64,000 nt of DNA from Pseudomonas silvicola (GTDB lineage: Bacteria; Pseudomonadota; Gammaproteobacteria; Pseudomonadales; Pseudomonadaceae): the NCBI RefSeq assembly GCF_026651855.1, contig NZ_CP093280.1, positions 1,404,001 through 1,468,000 on the forward strand, given 5' to 3'. Shown here one piece after another: positions 36,266-44,523 of the stretch (position 1 is the first letter of the stretch; each line of letters opens with the position of its first letter). The notes under the pieces were generated by a model. It saw only the letters and a program-made list of their open reading frames with translations, did not search any database and was not told the origin of the DNA. Both the position numbers and the translations under genes were made by a program.

Positions 36266-38212
36266 ATGCTGAACACTATCCTCTCCATCCTGCTATTCGC
36301 CGCCTTGGCTCTGAGCATTTTCGGCGCCCTGCGCCGGGTGCGCCTGTGGCGCAACGGCCGCGCCTCGCCGGTGGACCTGCTTGGCGGCCTGCTGGCCATG
36401 CCGCGCCGCTACATGGTCGACTTGCACCACGTGGTGGCCCGCGACAGATACATCGCCAACACCCACGTGGCCACCGCCGGTGGCGCGGTGCTGTCCATCG
36501 TCCTGGCGGTCCTGGTACACGGCTTCGGGCTGCATGACCGTATCCTCGGCTATGCGCTGCTGTTTGCCACCGCGGTGATGTTCGTCGGCGCCGTGTTTGT
36601 CTTCAAACGCCGCCTCAACCCGCCTTCGCGGTTGTCGAAAGGCCCCTGGATGCGCCTGCCGAAAAGCCTACTGGCATTCTCGGCCAGCTTCTTCCTGCTG
36701 ACCTTGCCAGTGGCCGGCATCCTGCCCACCGATTTTGGCGGCTGGGTACTGGCGGCGATTCTCGCCGTGGGCGTGCTGTGGGGCGTGTCCGAACTGTTCC
36801 TCGGCATGACCTGGGGCGGCCCGATGAAACACGCCTTCGCCGGGGCCCTGCACCTGGCGTGGCACCGCCGCCCAGAGCGCTTCGGCGGCGGCCGTTCCAC
36901 CGGCCTCAAGCCGTTGGACCTGGCTGACCCCAGCGCGCCACTGGGGGTGGAAAAGCCCAAAGACTTCACCTGGAACCAGTTGCTGGGCTTCGACGCCTGC
37001 GTTCAGTGCGGCAAATGCGAAGCGGCGTGCCCGGCCTTCGCCGCCGGCCAGCCGCTGAACCCCAAAAAGCTGATCCAGGACATGGTGGTGGGCCTGGCCG
37101 GCGGTACCGATGCCTCGTTCGCTGGTAGCCCGTACCCCGGCAAGCCCGTGGGCGAACATGGCGGCAATCCGCACCAGCCCATCGTCAATGGCCTGGTAGA
37201 CGCCGAAACCCTGTGGTCGTGCACCACCTGCCGTGCCTGCGTGGAAGAGTGCCCGATGATGATCGAGCACGTGGACGCGATCGTCGACATGCGCCGCCAC
37301 CTCACCCTGGAAAAGGGTGCTACCCCCAGCAAGGGCGCCGAGGTGCTGGATAACCTGATCGCCACCGACAACCCCGGCGGCTTCAACCCCGGGGGGCGAA
37401 TGAACTGGGCTGCCGACCTCAATCTCAACCTGATGAGCGAGAAAAAGACCGCCGACGTGCTGTTCTGGGTCGGTGACGGTGCCTTCGACATGCGTAACCA
37501 GCGCACCCTTCGCGCCTTCGTCAAAGTGCTCAAGGCCGCCAAGGTGGACTTCGCCGTGCTGGGCCTGGAAGAGCGCGACAGCGGCGACGTGGCCCGGCGC
37601 CTGGGTGATGAAGCCACTTTCCAGACGCTGGCCAGGCGCAACATCCAGACCCTGGGCAACTACAGCTTCAGCCGCATCGTCACCTGCGACCCGCACAGCT
37701 TCCACGTACTCAAGAACGAATACGGCGCCTTCAATGGCAACTATCAGGTGCAGCACCACAGCACCTTCATGGCCGAACTGGTGACGGCTGGCAAGCTCAA
37801 TCTGGGCCAGCACAAGGGCGGCAGTGTTACCTACCACGACCCTTGCTACCTGGGCCGCTACAACGGCGAATACCAGGCACCCCGCGACGTGCTCAAGGCC
37901 TTGGGCATCGAGGTGCGCGAGATGCAGCGCTCCGGCTTCCGTTCCCGTTGCTGCGGGGGCGGTGGCGGTGCGCCGATCACCGACATCCCCGGCAAGCAGC
38001 GTATTCCCGACATGCGCATGGACGACATCCGCGAGACCCAGGCAGAACTGGTGGCCGTCGGTTGTCCGCAATGCACCGCCATGCTCGAAGGCGTGGTTGA
38101 ACCTCGCCCCCTGATCAAGGACATCGCCGAACTGGTGGCCGATGCGCTGGTGGAGGAAGTCGTGGTGGTAAAGCCAGCACCGGTTAAACTTATCCCTGCG
38201 GAGGTGCATTGA
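36266..38212 (+). CDS. dgcB: Dimethylglycine demethylase subunit DgcB, membrane iron-sulfur protein
   Basis: A 648-residue protein. The N-terminal 200 or so residues hold several membrane helices; two [4Fe-4S] ferredoxin motifs follow (CVQCGKCEAACP and CTTCRACVEECP), then two CCG domains with HDPCYLGRYNG and RCCGGGGGAP. This is the layout of electron-transfer subunits of the heterodisulfide-reductase/GlcF type, here carrying DgcA electrons to ETF and the quinone pool. I chose the ATG at 36266 after CAGGTG. Its stop overlaps the etfA start (TGATG). Confidence 0.93.
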   Translation: MLNTILSILLFAALALSIFGALRRVRLWRNGRASPVDLLGGLLAMPRRYMVDLHHVVARDRYIANTHVATAGGAVLSIVLAVLVHGFGLHDRILGYALLFATAVMFVGAVFVFKRRLNPPSRLSKGPWMRLPKSLLAFSASFFLLTLPVAGILPTDFGGWVLAAILAVGVLWGVSELFLGMTWGGPMKHAFAGALHLAWHRRPERFGGGRSTGLKPLDLADPSAPLGVEKPKDFTWNQLLGFDACVQCGKCEAACPAFAAGQPLNPKKLIQDMVVGLAGGTDASFAGSPYPGKPVGEHGGNPHQPIVNGLVDAETLWSCTTCRACVEECPMMIEHVDAIVDMRRHLTLEKGATPSKGAEVLDNLIATDNPGGFNPGGRMNWAADLNLNLMSEKKTADVLFWVGDGAFDMRNQRTLRAFVKVLKAAKVDFAVLGLEERDSGDVARRLGDEATFQTLARRNIQTLGNYSFSRIVTCDPHSFHVLKNEYGAFNGNYQVQHHSTFMAELVTAGKLNLGQHKGGSVTYHDPCYLGRYNGEYQAPRDVLKALGIEVREMQRSGFRSRCCGGGGGAPITDIPGKQRIPDMRMDDIRETQAELVAVGCPQCTAMLEGVVEPRPLIKDIAELVADALVEEVVVVKPAPVKLIPAEVH

Positions 38213-39432
38213 TGAGCGATATTATTCGCCGTGACCCGCGGGCCGAGTGGATCGCCCGTAACCGCTTGCACCCGCTGCACGCGGCCATGCAGCCCGCCCA
38301 GGCGTCCTGGATGGGCCCCCAGGGGGTGATCCGCAAGAACCCCCATGCCGTGGGCTTCATCGGGCCCAATGGCGTCAAGCGTATCGACCGCAGTGGCGCC
38401 CAGCAGGGCGGCGCCGGCAAGCGCAGCGCTGCTGCTGAAGTGTTGTTGCCGTTGCACCAGGTGGTGGCCCCGGCATTCTACATCGCCGTGGTACCCGACA
38501 TGGTCGGCGGCCGCCTCGGCAGCCACGACCGGGACCTGCTTGGCTTGGCCCGTCAACTGGCTGGCAACGACGGCGCGGTGTTGGCCATTGTTTTTGGCGA
38601 ACATAAGGAAAGCGGGTTTTCCACAGCCGGCGTCGACCGTCTGTTGGTGATCGCCGGCAGCGAATACGAAGGCTATGCCCCCGAGCAGCGCGTGCAGGGC
38701 CTGCGGGCTGTGGATAACCAGTTCACCCCTCGCCACTGGCTGCTACCCGACAGCCGCAGCGGCGGCGGCGAACTTGGCCGCCGCCTGGGCGCCAGCCTCG
38801 GCGAGCGCCCGGCGACGCGCATCTGGCAAGTCAGGGACGGTACCTGTGTTGGCCGTGCTGGCGCCGGCCAGCAAGACATCAGCCGCGCTGTGCCGCGCTT
38901 GATCCTGGCCGCCGCCGAGTGTGCTGAACCGGTGGATGAAACCCGTCACGAAGCCCTGCCGGTGGCATTGTCCAGCGCCGTGGCCCGCTCCCTGCCGCGC
39001 ATCGAGGACTTGGGCGCGGTAGCCGTGGACCCGGCCGCCATCCCGATGTCCGAGGCCGAATTCATCTTTTCCGGCGGCAACGGCGTCAAGGACTGGGCCT
39101 TGTTCCACCGCACCGCCGCCGCCCTGGGCGCCACCGAAGGCGCATCCCGGGTGGCCGTGGACGATGGCTTCATGACCCGCGACCGCCAGGTGGGTGCCAG
39201 TGGCACCTGGGTGACCGCGCGGGTGTACGTGGCCGTGGGCATCTCCGGGGCCATCCAGCACTTGCAGGGTATTGGCGCCTGCGACAAGGTCATTGCCATC
39301 AACCTGGACCCCGGTTGCGACATGATCAAGCGCGCCGACCTGTCGGTGATCGGCGACAGCGCCGAACTGCTCGAAGCCCTGATCGACGCGGTCGCGGCCT
39401 ACCGTAACGATGCCAAGCGCGATGCCGCCTGA
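38212..39432 (+). CDS. etfA: Electron-transfer flavoprotein alpha subunit of the dgc operon
   Basis: A 406-residue ETF alpha/FixB protein, longer than the housekeeping EtfA. The C-terminal FAD-binding domain is clear: FIFSGGNGVKDWALFHRTAAALGAT, VAVDDGFMTRDRQVGASGTWV, VAVGISGAIQHLQG and INLDPGCDMIKRADLSVIGD. The N terminus (about 60 residues with MQPAQASWMGP) is peculiar to this group. GGAGG precedes the ATG at 38212, which overlaps the dgcB stop by one base. It and EtfB likely accept electrons from DgcAB only. Confidence 0.93.
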   Translation: MSDIIRRDPRAEWIARNRLHPLHAAMQPAQASWMGPQGVIRKNPHAVGFIGPNGVKRIDRSGAQQGGAGKRSAAAEVLLPLHQVVAPAFYIAVVPDMVGGRLGSHDRDLLGLARQLAGNDGAVLAIVFGEHKESGFSTAGVDRLLVIAGSEYEGYAPEQRVQGLRAVDNQFTPRHWLLPDSRSGGGELGRRLGASLGERPATRIWQVRDGTCVGRAGAGQQDISRAVPRLILAAAECAEPVDETRHEALPVALSSAVARSLPRIEDLGAVAVDPAAIPMSEAEFIFSGGNGVKDWALFHRTAAALGATEGASRVAVDDGFMTRDRQVGASGTWVTARVYVAVGISGAIQHLQGIGACDKVIAINLDPGCDMIKRADLSVIGDSAELLEALIDAVAAYRNDAKRDAA

Positions 39433-39439
39433 GGTGCAC

Positions 39440-40210
39440 ATGAACATGAAAGTCGTCAGCCTGGTGTCCATCGGCGCCCACCCCACCTCCGGCCGCAGCC
39501 GCCGCGCCGAACAGGATTCGCGCGCCGTCGAGCTGGGCTTGCAATTGGCTGGGGATAACTTGCAGGTCGTGCACGCCGGCGACGTTCGCGAACCCGCCCT
39601 GCGCGCCTACCTGGGCATGGGCCTGGAACAGATGGATGTCATCGAGCAAACCCTGGGCAGTGACGTGGTGCCGGCCTTGGCCGATTTCCTCAGAGACGTC
39701 GGCGCCCAGCTGGTGCTCACCGGTAGCCAGGCCGAAACCGGTGAAGGCTCGGGCATGCTGCCCTTCCTGCTGGCCGAACGCCTGGGCTGGCCACTGGTGA
39801 CCGGCCTTGCCGAAGTGGAGTCGGTCAGCAATGGTGTCGCCCAGGTCCTGCAAGCCCTGCCACGCGGTCAGCGTCGCCGTCTCAAAATACGCTTGCCGCT
39901 CCTGGCCACTGTCGACAACGCCGCCCCCAAAGCCCGGCAAAGCGCCTACGGCCCAGCCCAGCGGGGCCAGTTCCAGGTGGACAAGGTAGAGATAGTGCTC
40001 GACGACTTATACACAGGGGCCGAGCTGACCCCCGCCAAGCCACGGCCCAAACGGTTGAAAGTGATCAAGGCCAAGAGCGGCGCCGACCGCATGAAGGCGG
40101 CCACGGCAAAGGCCAGCGGTGGCGGCGGGCAGGTGCTCAAGGGTGTGAGTGCGCAGGAGGGGGCGCAGGCGATTCTGAAGGTGTTGGTGGAGGAGGGGGT
40201 GGTGCGCTAA
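39440..40210 (+). CDS. etfB: Electron-transfer flavoprotein beta subunit of the dgc operon
   Basis: A 256-residue ETF beta/FixA protein: VVSLVSIGAHPTSGR at the start, then LTGSQAETGEGSGMLPFLLAERLGWP, the region that binds the other subunit and AMP. The C-terminal third is basic and lysine-rich. The ATG at 39440 has GAGGTG just upstream; a more distal in-frame start at 39410 would overlap etfA. It completes the unit dipeptidase-DUF5943-dgcA-dgcB-etfA-etfB. Five bases past its stop is the stop of the convergent ABC transporter gene. Confidence 0.92.
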   Translation: MNMKVVSLVSIGAHPTSGRSRRAEQDSRAVELGLQLAGDNLQVVHAGDVREPALRAYLGMGLEQMDVIEQTLGSDVVPALADFLRDVGAQLVLTGSQAETGEGSGMLPFLLAERLGWPLVTGLAEVESVSNGVAQVLQALPRGQRRRLKIRLPLLATVDNAAPKARQSAYGPAQRGQFQVDKVEIVLDDLYTGAELTPAKPRPKRLKVIKAKSGADRMKAATAKASGGGGQVLKGVSAQEGAQAILKVLVEEGVVR

Positions 40211-40215
40211 GCACC

Positions 40216-41880
40216 TCACCCGCCAATTTCTTCGATCATCGTGCCGACGTCCCGCCGGCCTTTCAGCTCCTGCCAAGGGCCGTCTGCCACCACACGACCG
40301 GCGCGCATCACCAGGACTCGGTCAAAACGGTGCAGCGCGTCGACATCGTGGGTGATGCACACCAGTCCCTTTCCTTGAAATACAGCAAACAACACGTTCC
40401 AGACCCGGGTGGTCGTTTCGGCGTCCAGGGAAGCAGTGGGCTCATCAAACAGGTTGAAGCGGCCAGGGCGGTTTATCAGTCGCAACAGGGTGAGACGTTT
40501 CGCCTCCCCCCCGGAGATATTTTTTCCCCCCTCGCTGATCGTGCGGTTATCCACAAGGGTTCGCAGCCCCAGTGCGTCAACGTACGGCTCCATGACCGGG
40601 GCCGGAGGTTGCCCGAACAGCACCGCTTGGCGAAATTCCCCTTCAACGAAACCGGGGTGCTGGGGGCAGTACCTGACCATCTTCAGGTAACAAGTGAGGT
40701 GTTCCATGGGACTATCGTTGATTATCAAGCGAGGCCGGGCCGTTGCCACCAGTCCCGCCAGGGTTTCCAGCAGCGTTGTCTTGCCAGCGCCGCTCGCCCC
40801 CACGATGGCTACTGATTGGCTGGTGTTGAAGCGCAGTGGCACTAACGCTTCACCGGGCTGAGGAAGGAGTCCGATCTGCTCTGCTTGCAGGTCATCTGGC
40901 ATAGGGTGATCAAGCGGTAGCCCGTCGAGGTCCAGCAGCTCAACCAATCGACGCTTGTCGGCGATGTACTGGTCGAGCGTCCGATAGGCATCGGCCAGGC
41001 CACTGATGTTGACCAATAACCCGCCAGCGATCGAAAAGATGGCCACCAGTTCGCCGACCGACAGTGTTGGGACGGGCTGAAACCTATCGTGTATTCCCCA
41101 TGCCAGTAACGCGGCTGTCGACAGGCCCACGAATAAAATTCGTGCAGACCCTAGTACCGCGGCTGAACTCGCAACCTGGGTAGCCGCCTGTGCATAATTA
41201 CCGTAGCTATTGAAAAGCGGTTGCAACGCATGGAGGGTGGCGTGTTCCAACTTGATGGCTTTGCCGGCGCTCAAACCGTCGAACAGTTGAGTCGAGACAA
41301 GATCTTCCTGGTCATTGACCGCCTCCAGGTGTGGCCTGCGCCAGATGATCAGTCGATGACATGCCGTTAGATACGCAATTGATGTCGCCAGCAGCATCAC
41401 GAATAACAGGTTTCCACCCACGTAGATGAAGGCGGCTGCTACCAGTAGCAGTTCGATGGTGAGGGGCAGAGCGTTCAGGATGAAAAATGAGAGCAGCTTT
41501 TCATGGGCCGTGATACCCCGTTCCACTCCCTTGATCAGGGCGCCGAGCCGGAGCGAGGAAAACTGCTCGAACTCCTTGTTCATAATGGCTGTGGTCCACT
41601 CGATGGATTTGTCCTTGAGGGTCAACTGAACCAGTTTTGTCAGCTGGTAGGTCTGAAGGGGGTTGATAACAGACTGCAAAATGGTCACAGCGCAAAAAGC
41701 AGCCAGTAGCAAGCCGATCGTGTAGGCATTCAGCGCTTGATGCGCAGAGAGGCTGTCTATGATTCTTCCGAGAAAGAACGCTGGAGCGAGGGCACACAGT
41801 TTCAGGGTAGCGACCATGACCGTAGCCCCCGTGAAAAGTAGCCGGTGAGCCAGAATGGCTTCCTTGATGAACGACAGCAC
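40216..41880 (-). CDS. ABC exporter with fused membrane and ATPase domains
   Basis: About 554 residues from the GTG at 41880. The N-terminal 320 residues hold about six membrane helices of an ABC type IV exporter. The ATPase has Walker A (GASGAGKTT, about residue 361), the signature ISGGEAKR, Walker B with NLFDEPTASLD, and the switch histidine in CITHD. Such half-size exporters move peptides, lipids or drugs; the substrate is unknown. GTG 41880 follows CTGGAGG; the upstream ATG at 41955 has a weaker site and would overlap the small ORF. The DNA is clearly richer in A and T than the neighbouring etf and gbc genes, and its strand opposes the dgc operon, so it looks like an insertion. Confidence 0.82.
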   Translation of the reverse strand: MLSFIKEAILAHRLLFTGATVMVATLKLCALAPAFFLGRIIDSLSAHQALNAYTIGLLLAAFCAVTILQSVINPLQTYQLTKLVQLTLKDKSIEWTTAIMNKEFEQFSSLRLGALIKGVERGITAHEKLLSFFILNALPLTIELLLVAAAFIYVGGNLLFVMLLATSIAYLTACHRLIIWRRPHLEAVNDQEDLVSTQLFDGLSAGKAIKLEHATLHALQPLFNSYGNYAQAATQVASSAAVLGSARILFVGLSTAALLAWGIHDRFQPVPTLSVGELVAIFSIAGGLLVNISGLADAYRTLDQYIADKRRLVELLDLDGLPLDHPMPDDLQAEQIGLLPQPGEALVPLRFNTSQSVAIVGASGAGKTTLLETLAGLVATARPRLIINDSPMEHLTCYLKMVRYCPQHPGFVEGEFRQAVLFGQPPAPVMEPYVDALGLRTLVDNRTISEGGKNISGGEAKRLTLLRLINRPGRFNLFDEPTASLDAETTTRVWNVLFAVFQGKGLVCITHDVDALHRFDRVLVMRAGRVVADGPWQELKGRRDVGTMIEEIGG

Positions 41881-41917
41881 GGCCGCCTCCAGGTTATCGA
41901 GTGGTTTCTGCGCAAGC

Positions 41918-42181
41918 TCAGGAGTTGCGCCGCCCCACCCCTTCCCACCGCACATTCACCCATACCATCAACAAGCTGCGCGTCGGCTGGACCTGCTTGC
42001 GTGCCTGGCTGCGCGGATGGTGGCGGCGTAGCCAGTAGAACACTGCCACCACGCCCGCCATGCACAGCGGCAGCCCCACCTGCAGCACGTCGTGCCAATT
42101 GGTATGAGGCTCGGCGCTGGCAAGGCTGATGCCCAGCAGCAGGGCGATGGCGAAAGCGGAGAGCAGGCTGTCTGGATGCAT
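41918..42181 (-). CDS. Small membrane protein, 87 residues
   Basis: An 87-residue protein with two hydrophobic helices (LLSAFAIALLLGISLASA and LPLCMAGVVAVFYWL) flanking a short polar loop, then a basic, arginine-rich tail. AGGGA precedes the ATG. It lies 37 bp upstream of the ABC exporter gene in the same direction. From memory, a small conserved hypothetical gene occupies this place in P. putida without the ABC gene, so it may predate the insertion. No function recognised. Confidence 0.6.
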   Translation of the reverse strand: MHPDSLLSAFAIALLLGISLASAEPHTNWHDVLQVGLPLCMAGVVAVFYWLRRHHPRSQARKQVQPTRSLLMVWVNVRWEGVGRRNS

Positions 42182-42942
42182 GGGAGGTCCCTTTTCTTAT
42201 TGATGCATACAGGGTGGTCACTCATCCAAATGGAGGCAATCCCTACAGATGTAGGGGGTCCTGCGACGAGTTGCTCACATTCCGTGTGGGTGTGCGTGTG
42301 GATAAGTTGTTGGTGCATGGCTGCAGGCCACGGTGGCTATGGCTTGGCGGTTGTTGGTCAAAAAATGATCATTGCAGGAAGCTGATTTTCCTCGGGTTTT
42401 GCTGTGGACAAAGGACCTGCGGTGGCCAATGTTGCCCACAATCCTTGTTGGTGCCTCTGTGGATAATCTGTTCGCGTAACGCTGGAAGCCTTGTGATTCA
42501 AGGCGTTGCCGATTTTGATCATTTTTTGATCGATACGGGTGATTCTCCTCGTCTGCCTGCGTGAAACGCCCGTGATACGCTGCTTTCAGCGGTTTTCCAC
42601 AGGGGAGGGTTGGCACCGTCAAACTTGCGCACAAAGTCTGTTGGCGCTTCTGTGGATAACGTGTTTGCCTAAGCCTGTAAGCCTTTAAAGACGTGGCCTG
42701 TAGAGATTTGTTCGTTTTTTGATCAAATACACCCAGCAGGTATGTTTCTGAATAAGTCACGGTTTTTCTTGGGTTTCTTTCACAGGCGAGCAGCGGTTGC
42801 CCACAATTACTGTGGGCCTGGCTGTGGATAAGATGTTGGCGGAAGGCCAGGGCCCTCGTGGGGAGAGGGCTGCACCGGGTTTGATCACTTATTGACCAAG
42901 CGGTTGAGTGATGCCCTCCGCTGACCGGACCTGGCCGTGGGG
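42182..42942. other. 761-bp non-coding region holding the DnaA-box-like array
   Basis: The gap between the gbcA stop and the small membrane-protein start has no credible gene on either strand. It is notably A/T-rich for this genome. Most of it is taken up by four imperfect repeats, described in the next entry. No terminator with a T-run is apparent for gbcA. Confidence 0.8.
42271..42897. repeat. Four-unit array of paired DnaA-box-like sites with AT-rich modules
   Basis: Each unit of 161-193 bp has (a) TTGCNCACA(A/T) at 42271, 42432, 42625 and 42797; (b) after exactly 16 bp, TGTGGATAA, the inverse complement of the classical DnaA box TTATCCACA, at 42297, 42458, 42651 and 42823; (c) 50-75 bp further, a TTGATCA/TTTTTTGATC element at about 42358-42371, 42513-42531, 42715-42728 and 42879-42897. 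An extra TGTGGACAA is at 42403. Module (a) itself differs from a DnaA box at two places in the opposite direction, so each unit is an inverted box pair. No dnaA, dnaN, rpmH, rep or par gene is near. Confidence 0.85.
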
Positions 42943-44238
42943 TTACTCGTGAACGGCCACGCCCTTGAGGTAAGGCGCCGGTGCCGCGCCCAGGTTGCTG
43001 AGCATGCGTTCGCTGTACCAGTCGATGAAGTTCACCACGCCGAACTCGTAGGTCTTGGAGTACGGGCCGGGCTGGTAGGCGGTGGAGTTGATGCCTTTCT
43101 GGTTTTCCTCGGCCAGACGGCGGTCCTGGTCGTTGGTGGCGTCCCACACCTGGCGCATGCGCTCCACGTCGTAGTCCACGCCTTCCACGGCGTCCTTGTG
43201 CACCAGCCATTTGGTGGTGACCACGGTTTCCTGGGCGCTGATGGGCCATACGGTAAAGACGATGATGTGGTCGCCCATGCAGTGGTTCCAGGAGTGGGGC
43301 AGGTGCAGGATGCGCATGGAGCCGAGGTCGGGATTCTGGATGCGGCCCATCAGTTTCTTGCAGCCGACCTTGCCGTCCAGGGTCATGGACACGGTGCCCT
43401 TGAGCAGGGGCATGCGCACGATGCGGTTGCGCAGGCCAAAGCTGGCATGGGCGTAAGGGATCTTTTCGGCTTCCCAGGCGGCGGCCGAGGCGGCCACATG
43501 GTCCTTGAAGGCCTGGTCGGCACGTGGGTCGGTGACGTCGTCCCATTCCAGCAGGGTTTTCAGCAACTCGGGGTGCGAGCCGCCGCAGTGGTAGCACTCG
43601 CGGTTGTTTTCCAGCACCAGCTTCCAGTTGGCCTTTTCCACCAGGGTGGTCTGCACCGCCACCTTGGTGTTCTCCATGTCGTAGGGCTCCATGTAGTGGT
43701 CCAGGGTGCGCAGGAACTCGTCGATGGCCGGTGGGTTGTTGCTCAGGCTGATGAAGATGTAGCCGCCGGCGGTTTTCACGTTCACCGGTTTGAGACCGTA
43801 CTGCTTCATGTCGAAATCGGCGCCCATCTCGGTGCCGGCGAACAGCAGGCGGCCGTCCAGTTCGTAGGTCCACTGGTGGTAATGGCAGACCAGCTTGGCG
43901 ACCTTGCCCTTCTCGCTGGTGCACAGCCGCGAGCCGCGGTGGCGGCAGACGTTGTGGAACGCGTGCACCACGCCGTCGGCGCCTCGTACCACGATGATCG
44001 GGTTCTTGCCGATCTGCAGGGTAATGAAGTTGCCCTTGGTGGGGATCTCGCTGGTCATGCCGGCGATCAGCCATTCCTTGTGGAAGATCTCCTGCATGTC
44101 GATATCGAACAGGCGCTCGTCGTTATAGAACGGCTGGGGCAGCGAGAACGTCCGCTCCCGGGTCTGGAGCATTTCGGCAGTGGCCTTGCGTGCGGGTTCC
44201 AGCGGGTCGCCCAGGCTCAGGGTAGCGGTAACGTCCAT
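42943..44238 (-). CDS. gbcA: Glycine betaine demethylase, Rieske oxygenase subunit GbcA
   Basis: A 431-residue Rieske-type oxygenase. The [2Fe-2S] ligands are in CRHRGSRLC and CHYHQW (C-x-H, about 17 residues, C-x2-H). The mononuclear iron site is indicated by ENNRECYHCGGSHPELL. It monooxygenates a methyl group of glycine betaine, giving dimethylglycine and formaldehyde, with electrons from GbcB. The start at 44238 (MDVTATLSLGD) has GAGGA 9 nt upstream; the frame is open much further upstream but runs through the gbcB promoter. It is divergent from gbcB. Confidence 0.95.
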   Translation of the reverse strand: MDVTATLSLGDPLEPARKATAEMLQTRERTFSLPQPFYNDERLFDIDMQEIFHKEWLIAGMTSEIPTKGNFITLQIGKNPIIVVRGADGVVHAFHNVCRHRGSRLCTSEKGKVAKLVCHYHQWTYELDGRLLFAGTEMGADFDMKQYGLKPVNVKTAGGYIFISLSNNPPAIDEFLRTLDHYMEPYDMENTKVAVQTTLVEKANWKLVLENNRECYHCGGSHPELLKTLLEWDDVTDPRADQAFKDHVAASAAAWEAEKIPYAHASFGLRNRIVRMPLLKGTVSMTLDGKVGCKKLMGRIQNPDLGSMRILHLPHSWNHCMGDHIIVFTVWPISAQETVVTTKWLVHKDAVEGVDYDVERMRQVWDATNDQDRRLAEENQKGINSTAYQPGPYSKTYEFGVVNFIDWYSERMLSNLGAAPAPYLKGVAVHE

Positions 44239-44422
44239 CGTGTGTGTCCTCATGGCCGTCTGTGCGGCCGCGAAAAGTGGCTGATACGGTTTGCAACGCA
44301 AGGCACGGAATAAAGCAGGTTCATTTGCGGTGGAGTGTGCGTCCGCGCGGGCCGCGAACCTTATCCATGGGCGACATGGCCCAATCCATTCCCGACGCGC
44401 CAGGCCCTGTACCATGGGGCTG

Positions 44423-44447
44423 GTCGCCATAAGCATGTGAATGTCGC
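44423..44447. promoter_or_regulatory. GTCGC half-site pair in the gbcA/gbcB divergent region
   Basis: GTCGCCATAAG (44423) and GTCGCAGATAGG (44443) lie 20 bp apart within the 285-bp gap between gbcA and gbcB. They share the GTCGC core with the repeats upstream of cbcX. GbdR is known to activate both gbc genes, so this is a plausible site, on weaker evidence than the cbcX array. Confidence 0.45.
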
Positions 44448-44523
44448 AGATAGGAAAGTGACGCCCACACGGCCCAAGCAGAATCCTTCCCCATGAGGCC
44501 GACAGTCGGCCGTGGAGAAGAGC

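Noticed and set aside
42182..42942. Chromosomal origin oriC
   Set aside because: The DnaA-box array is striking, but dnaA, dnaN, rpmH, gidA and parAB are all absent nearby, so this is not the usual Pseudomonas oriC.
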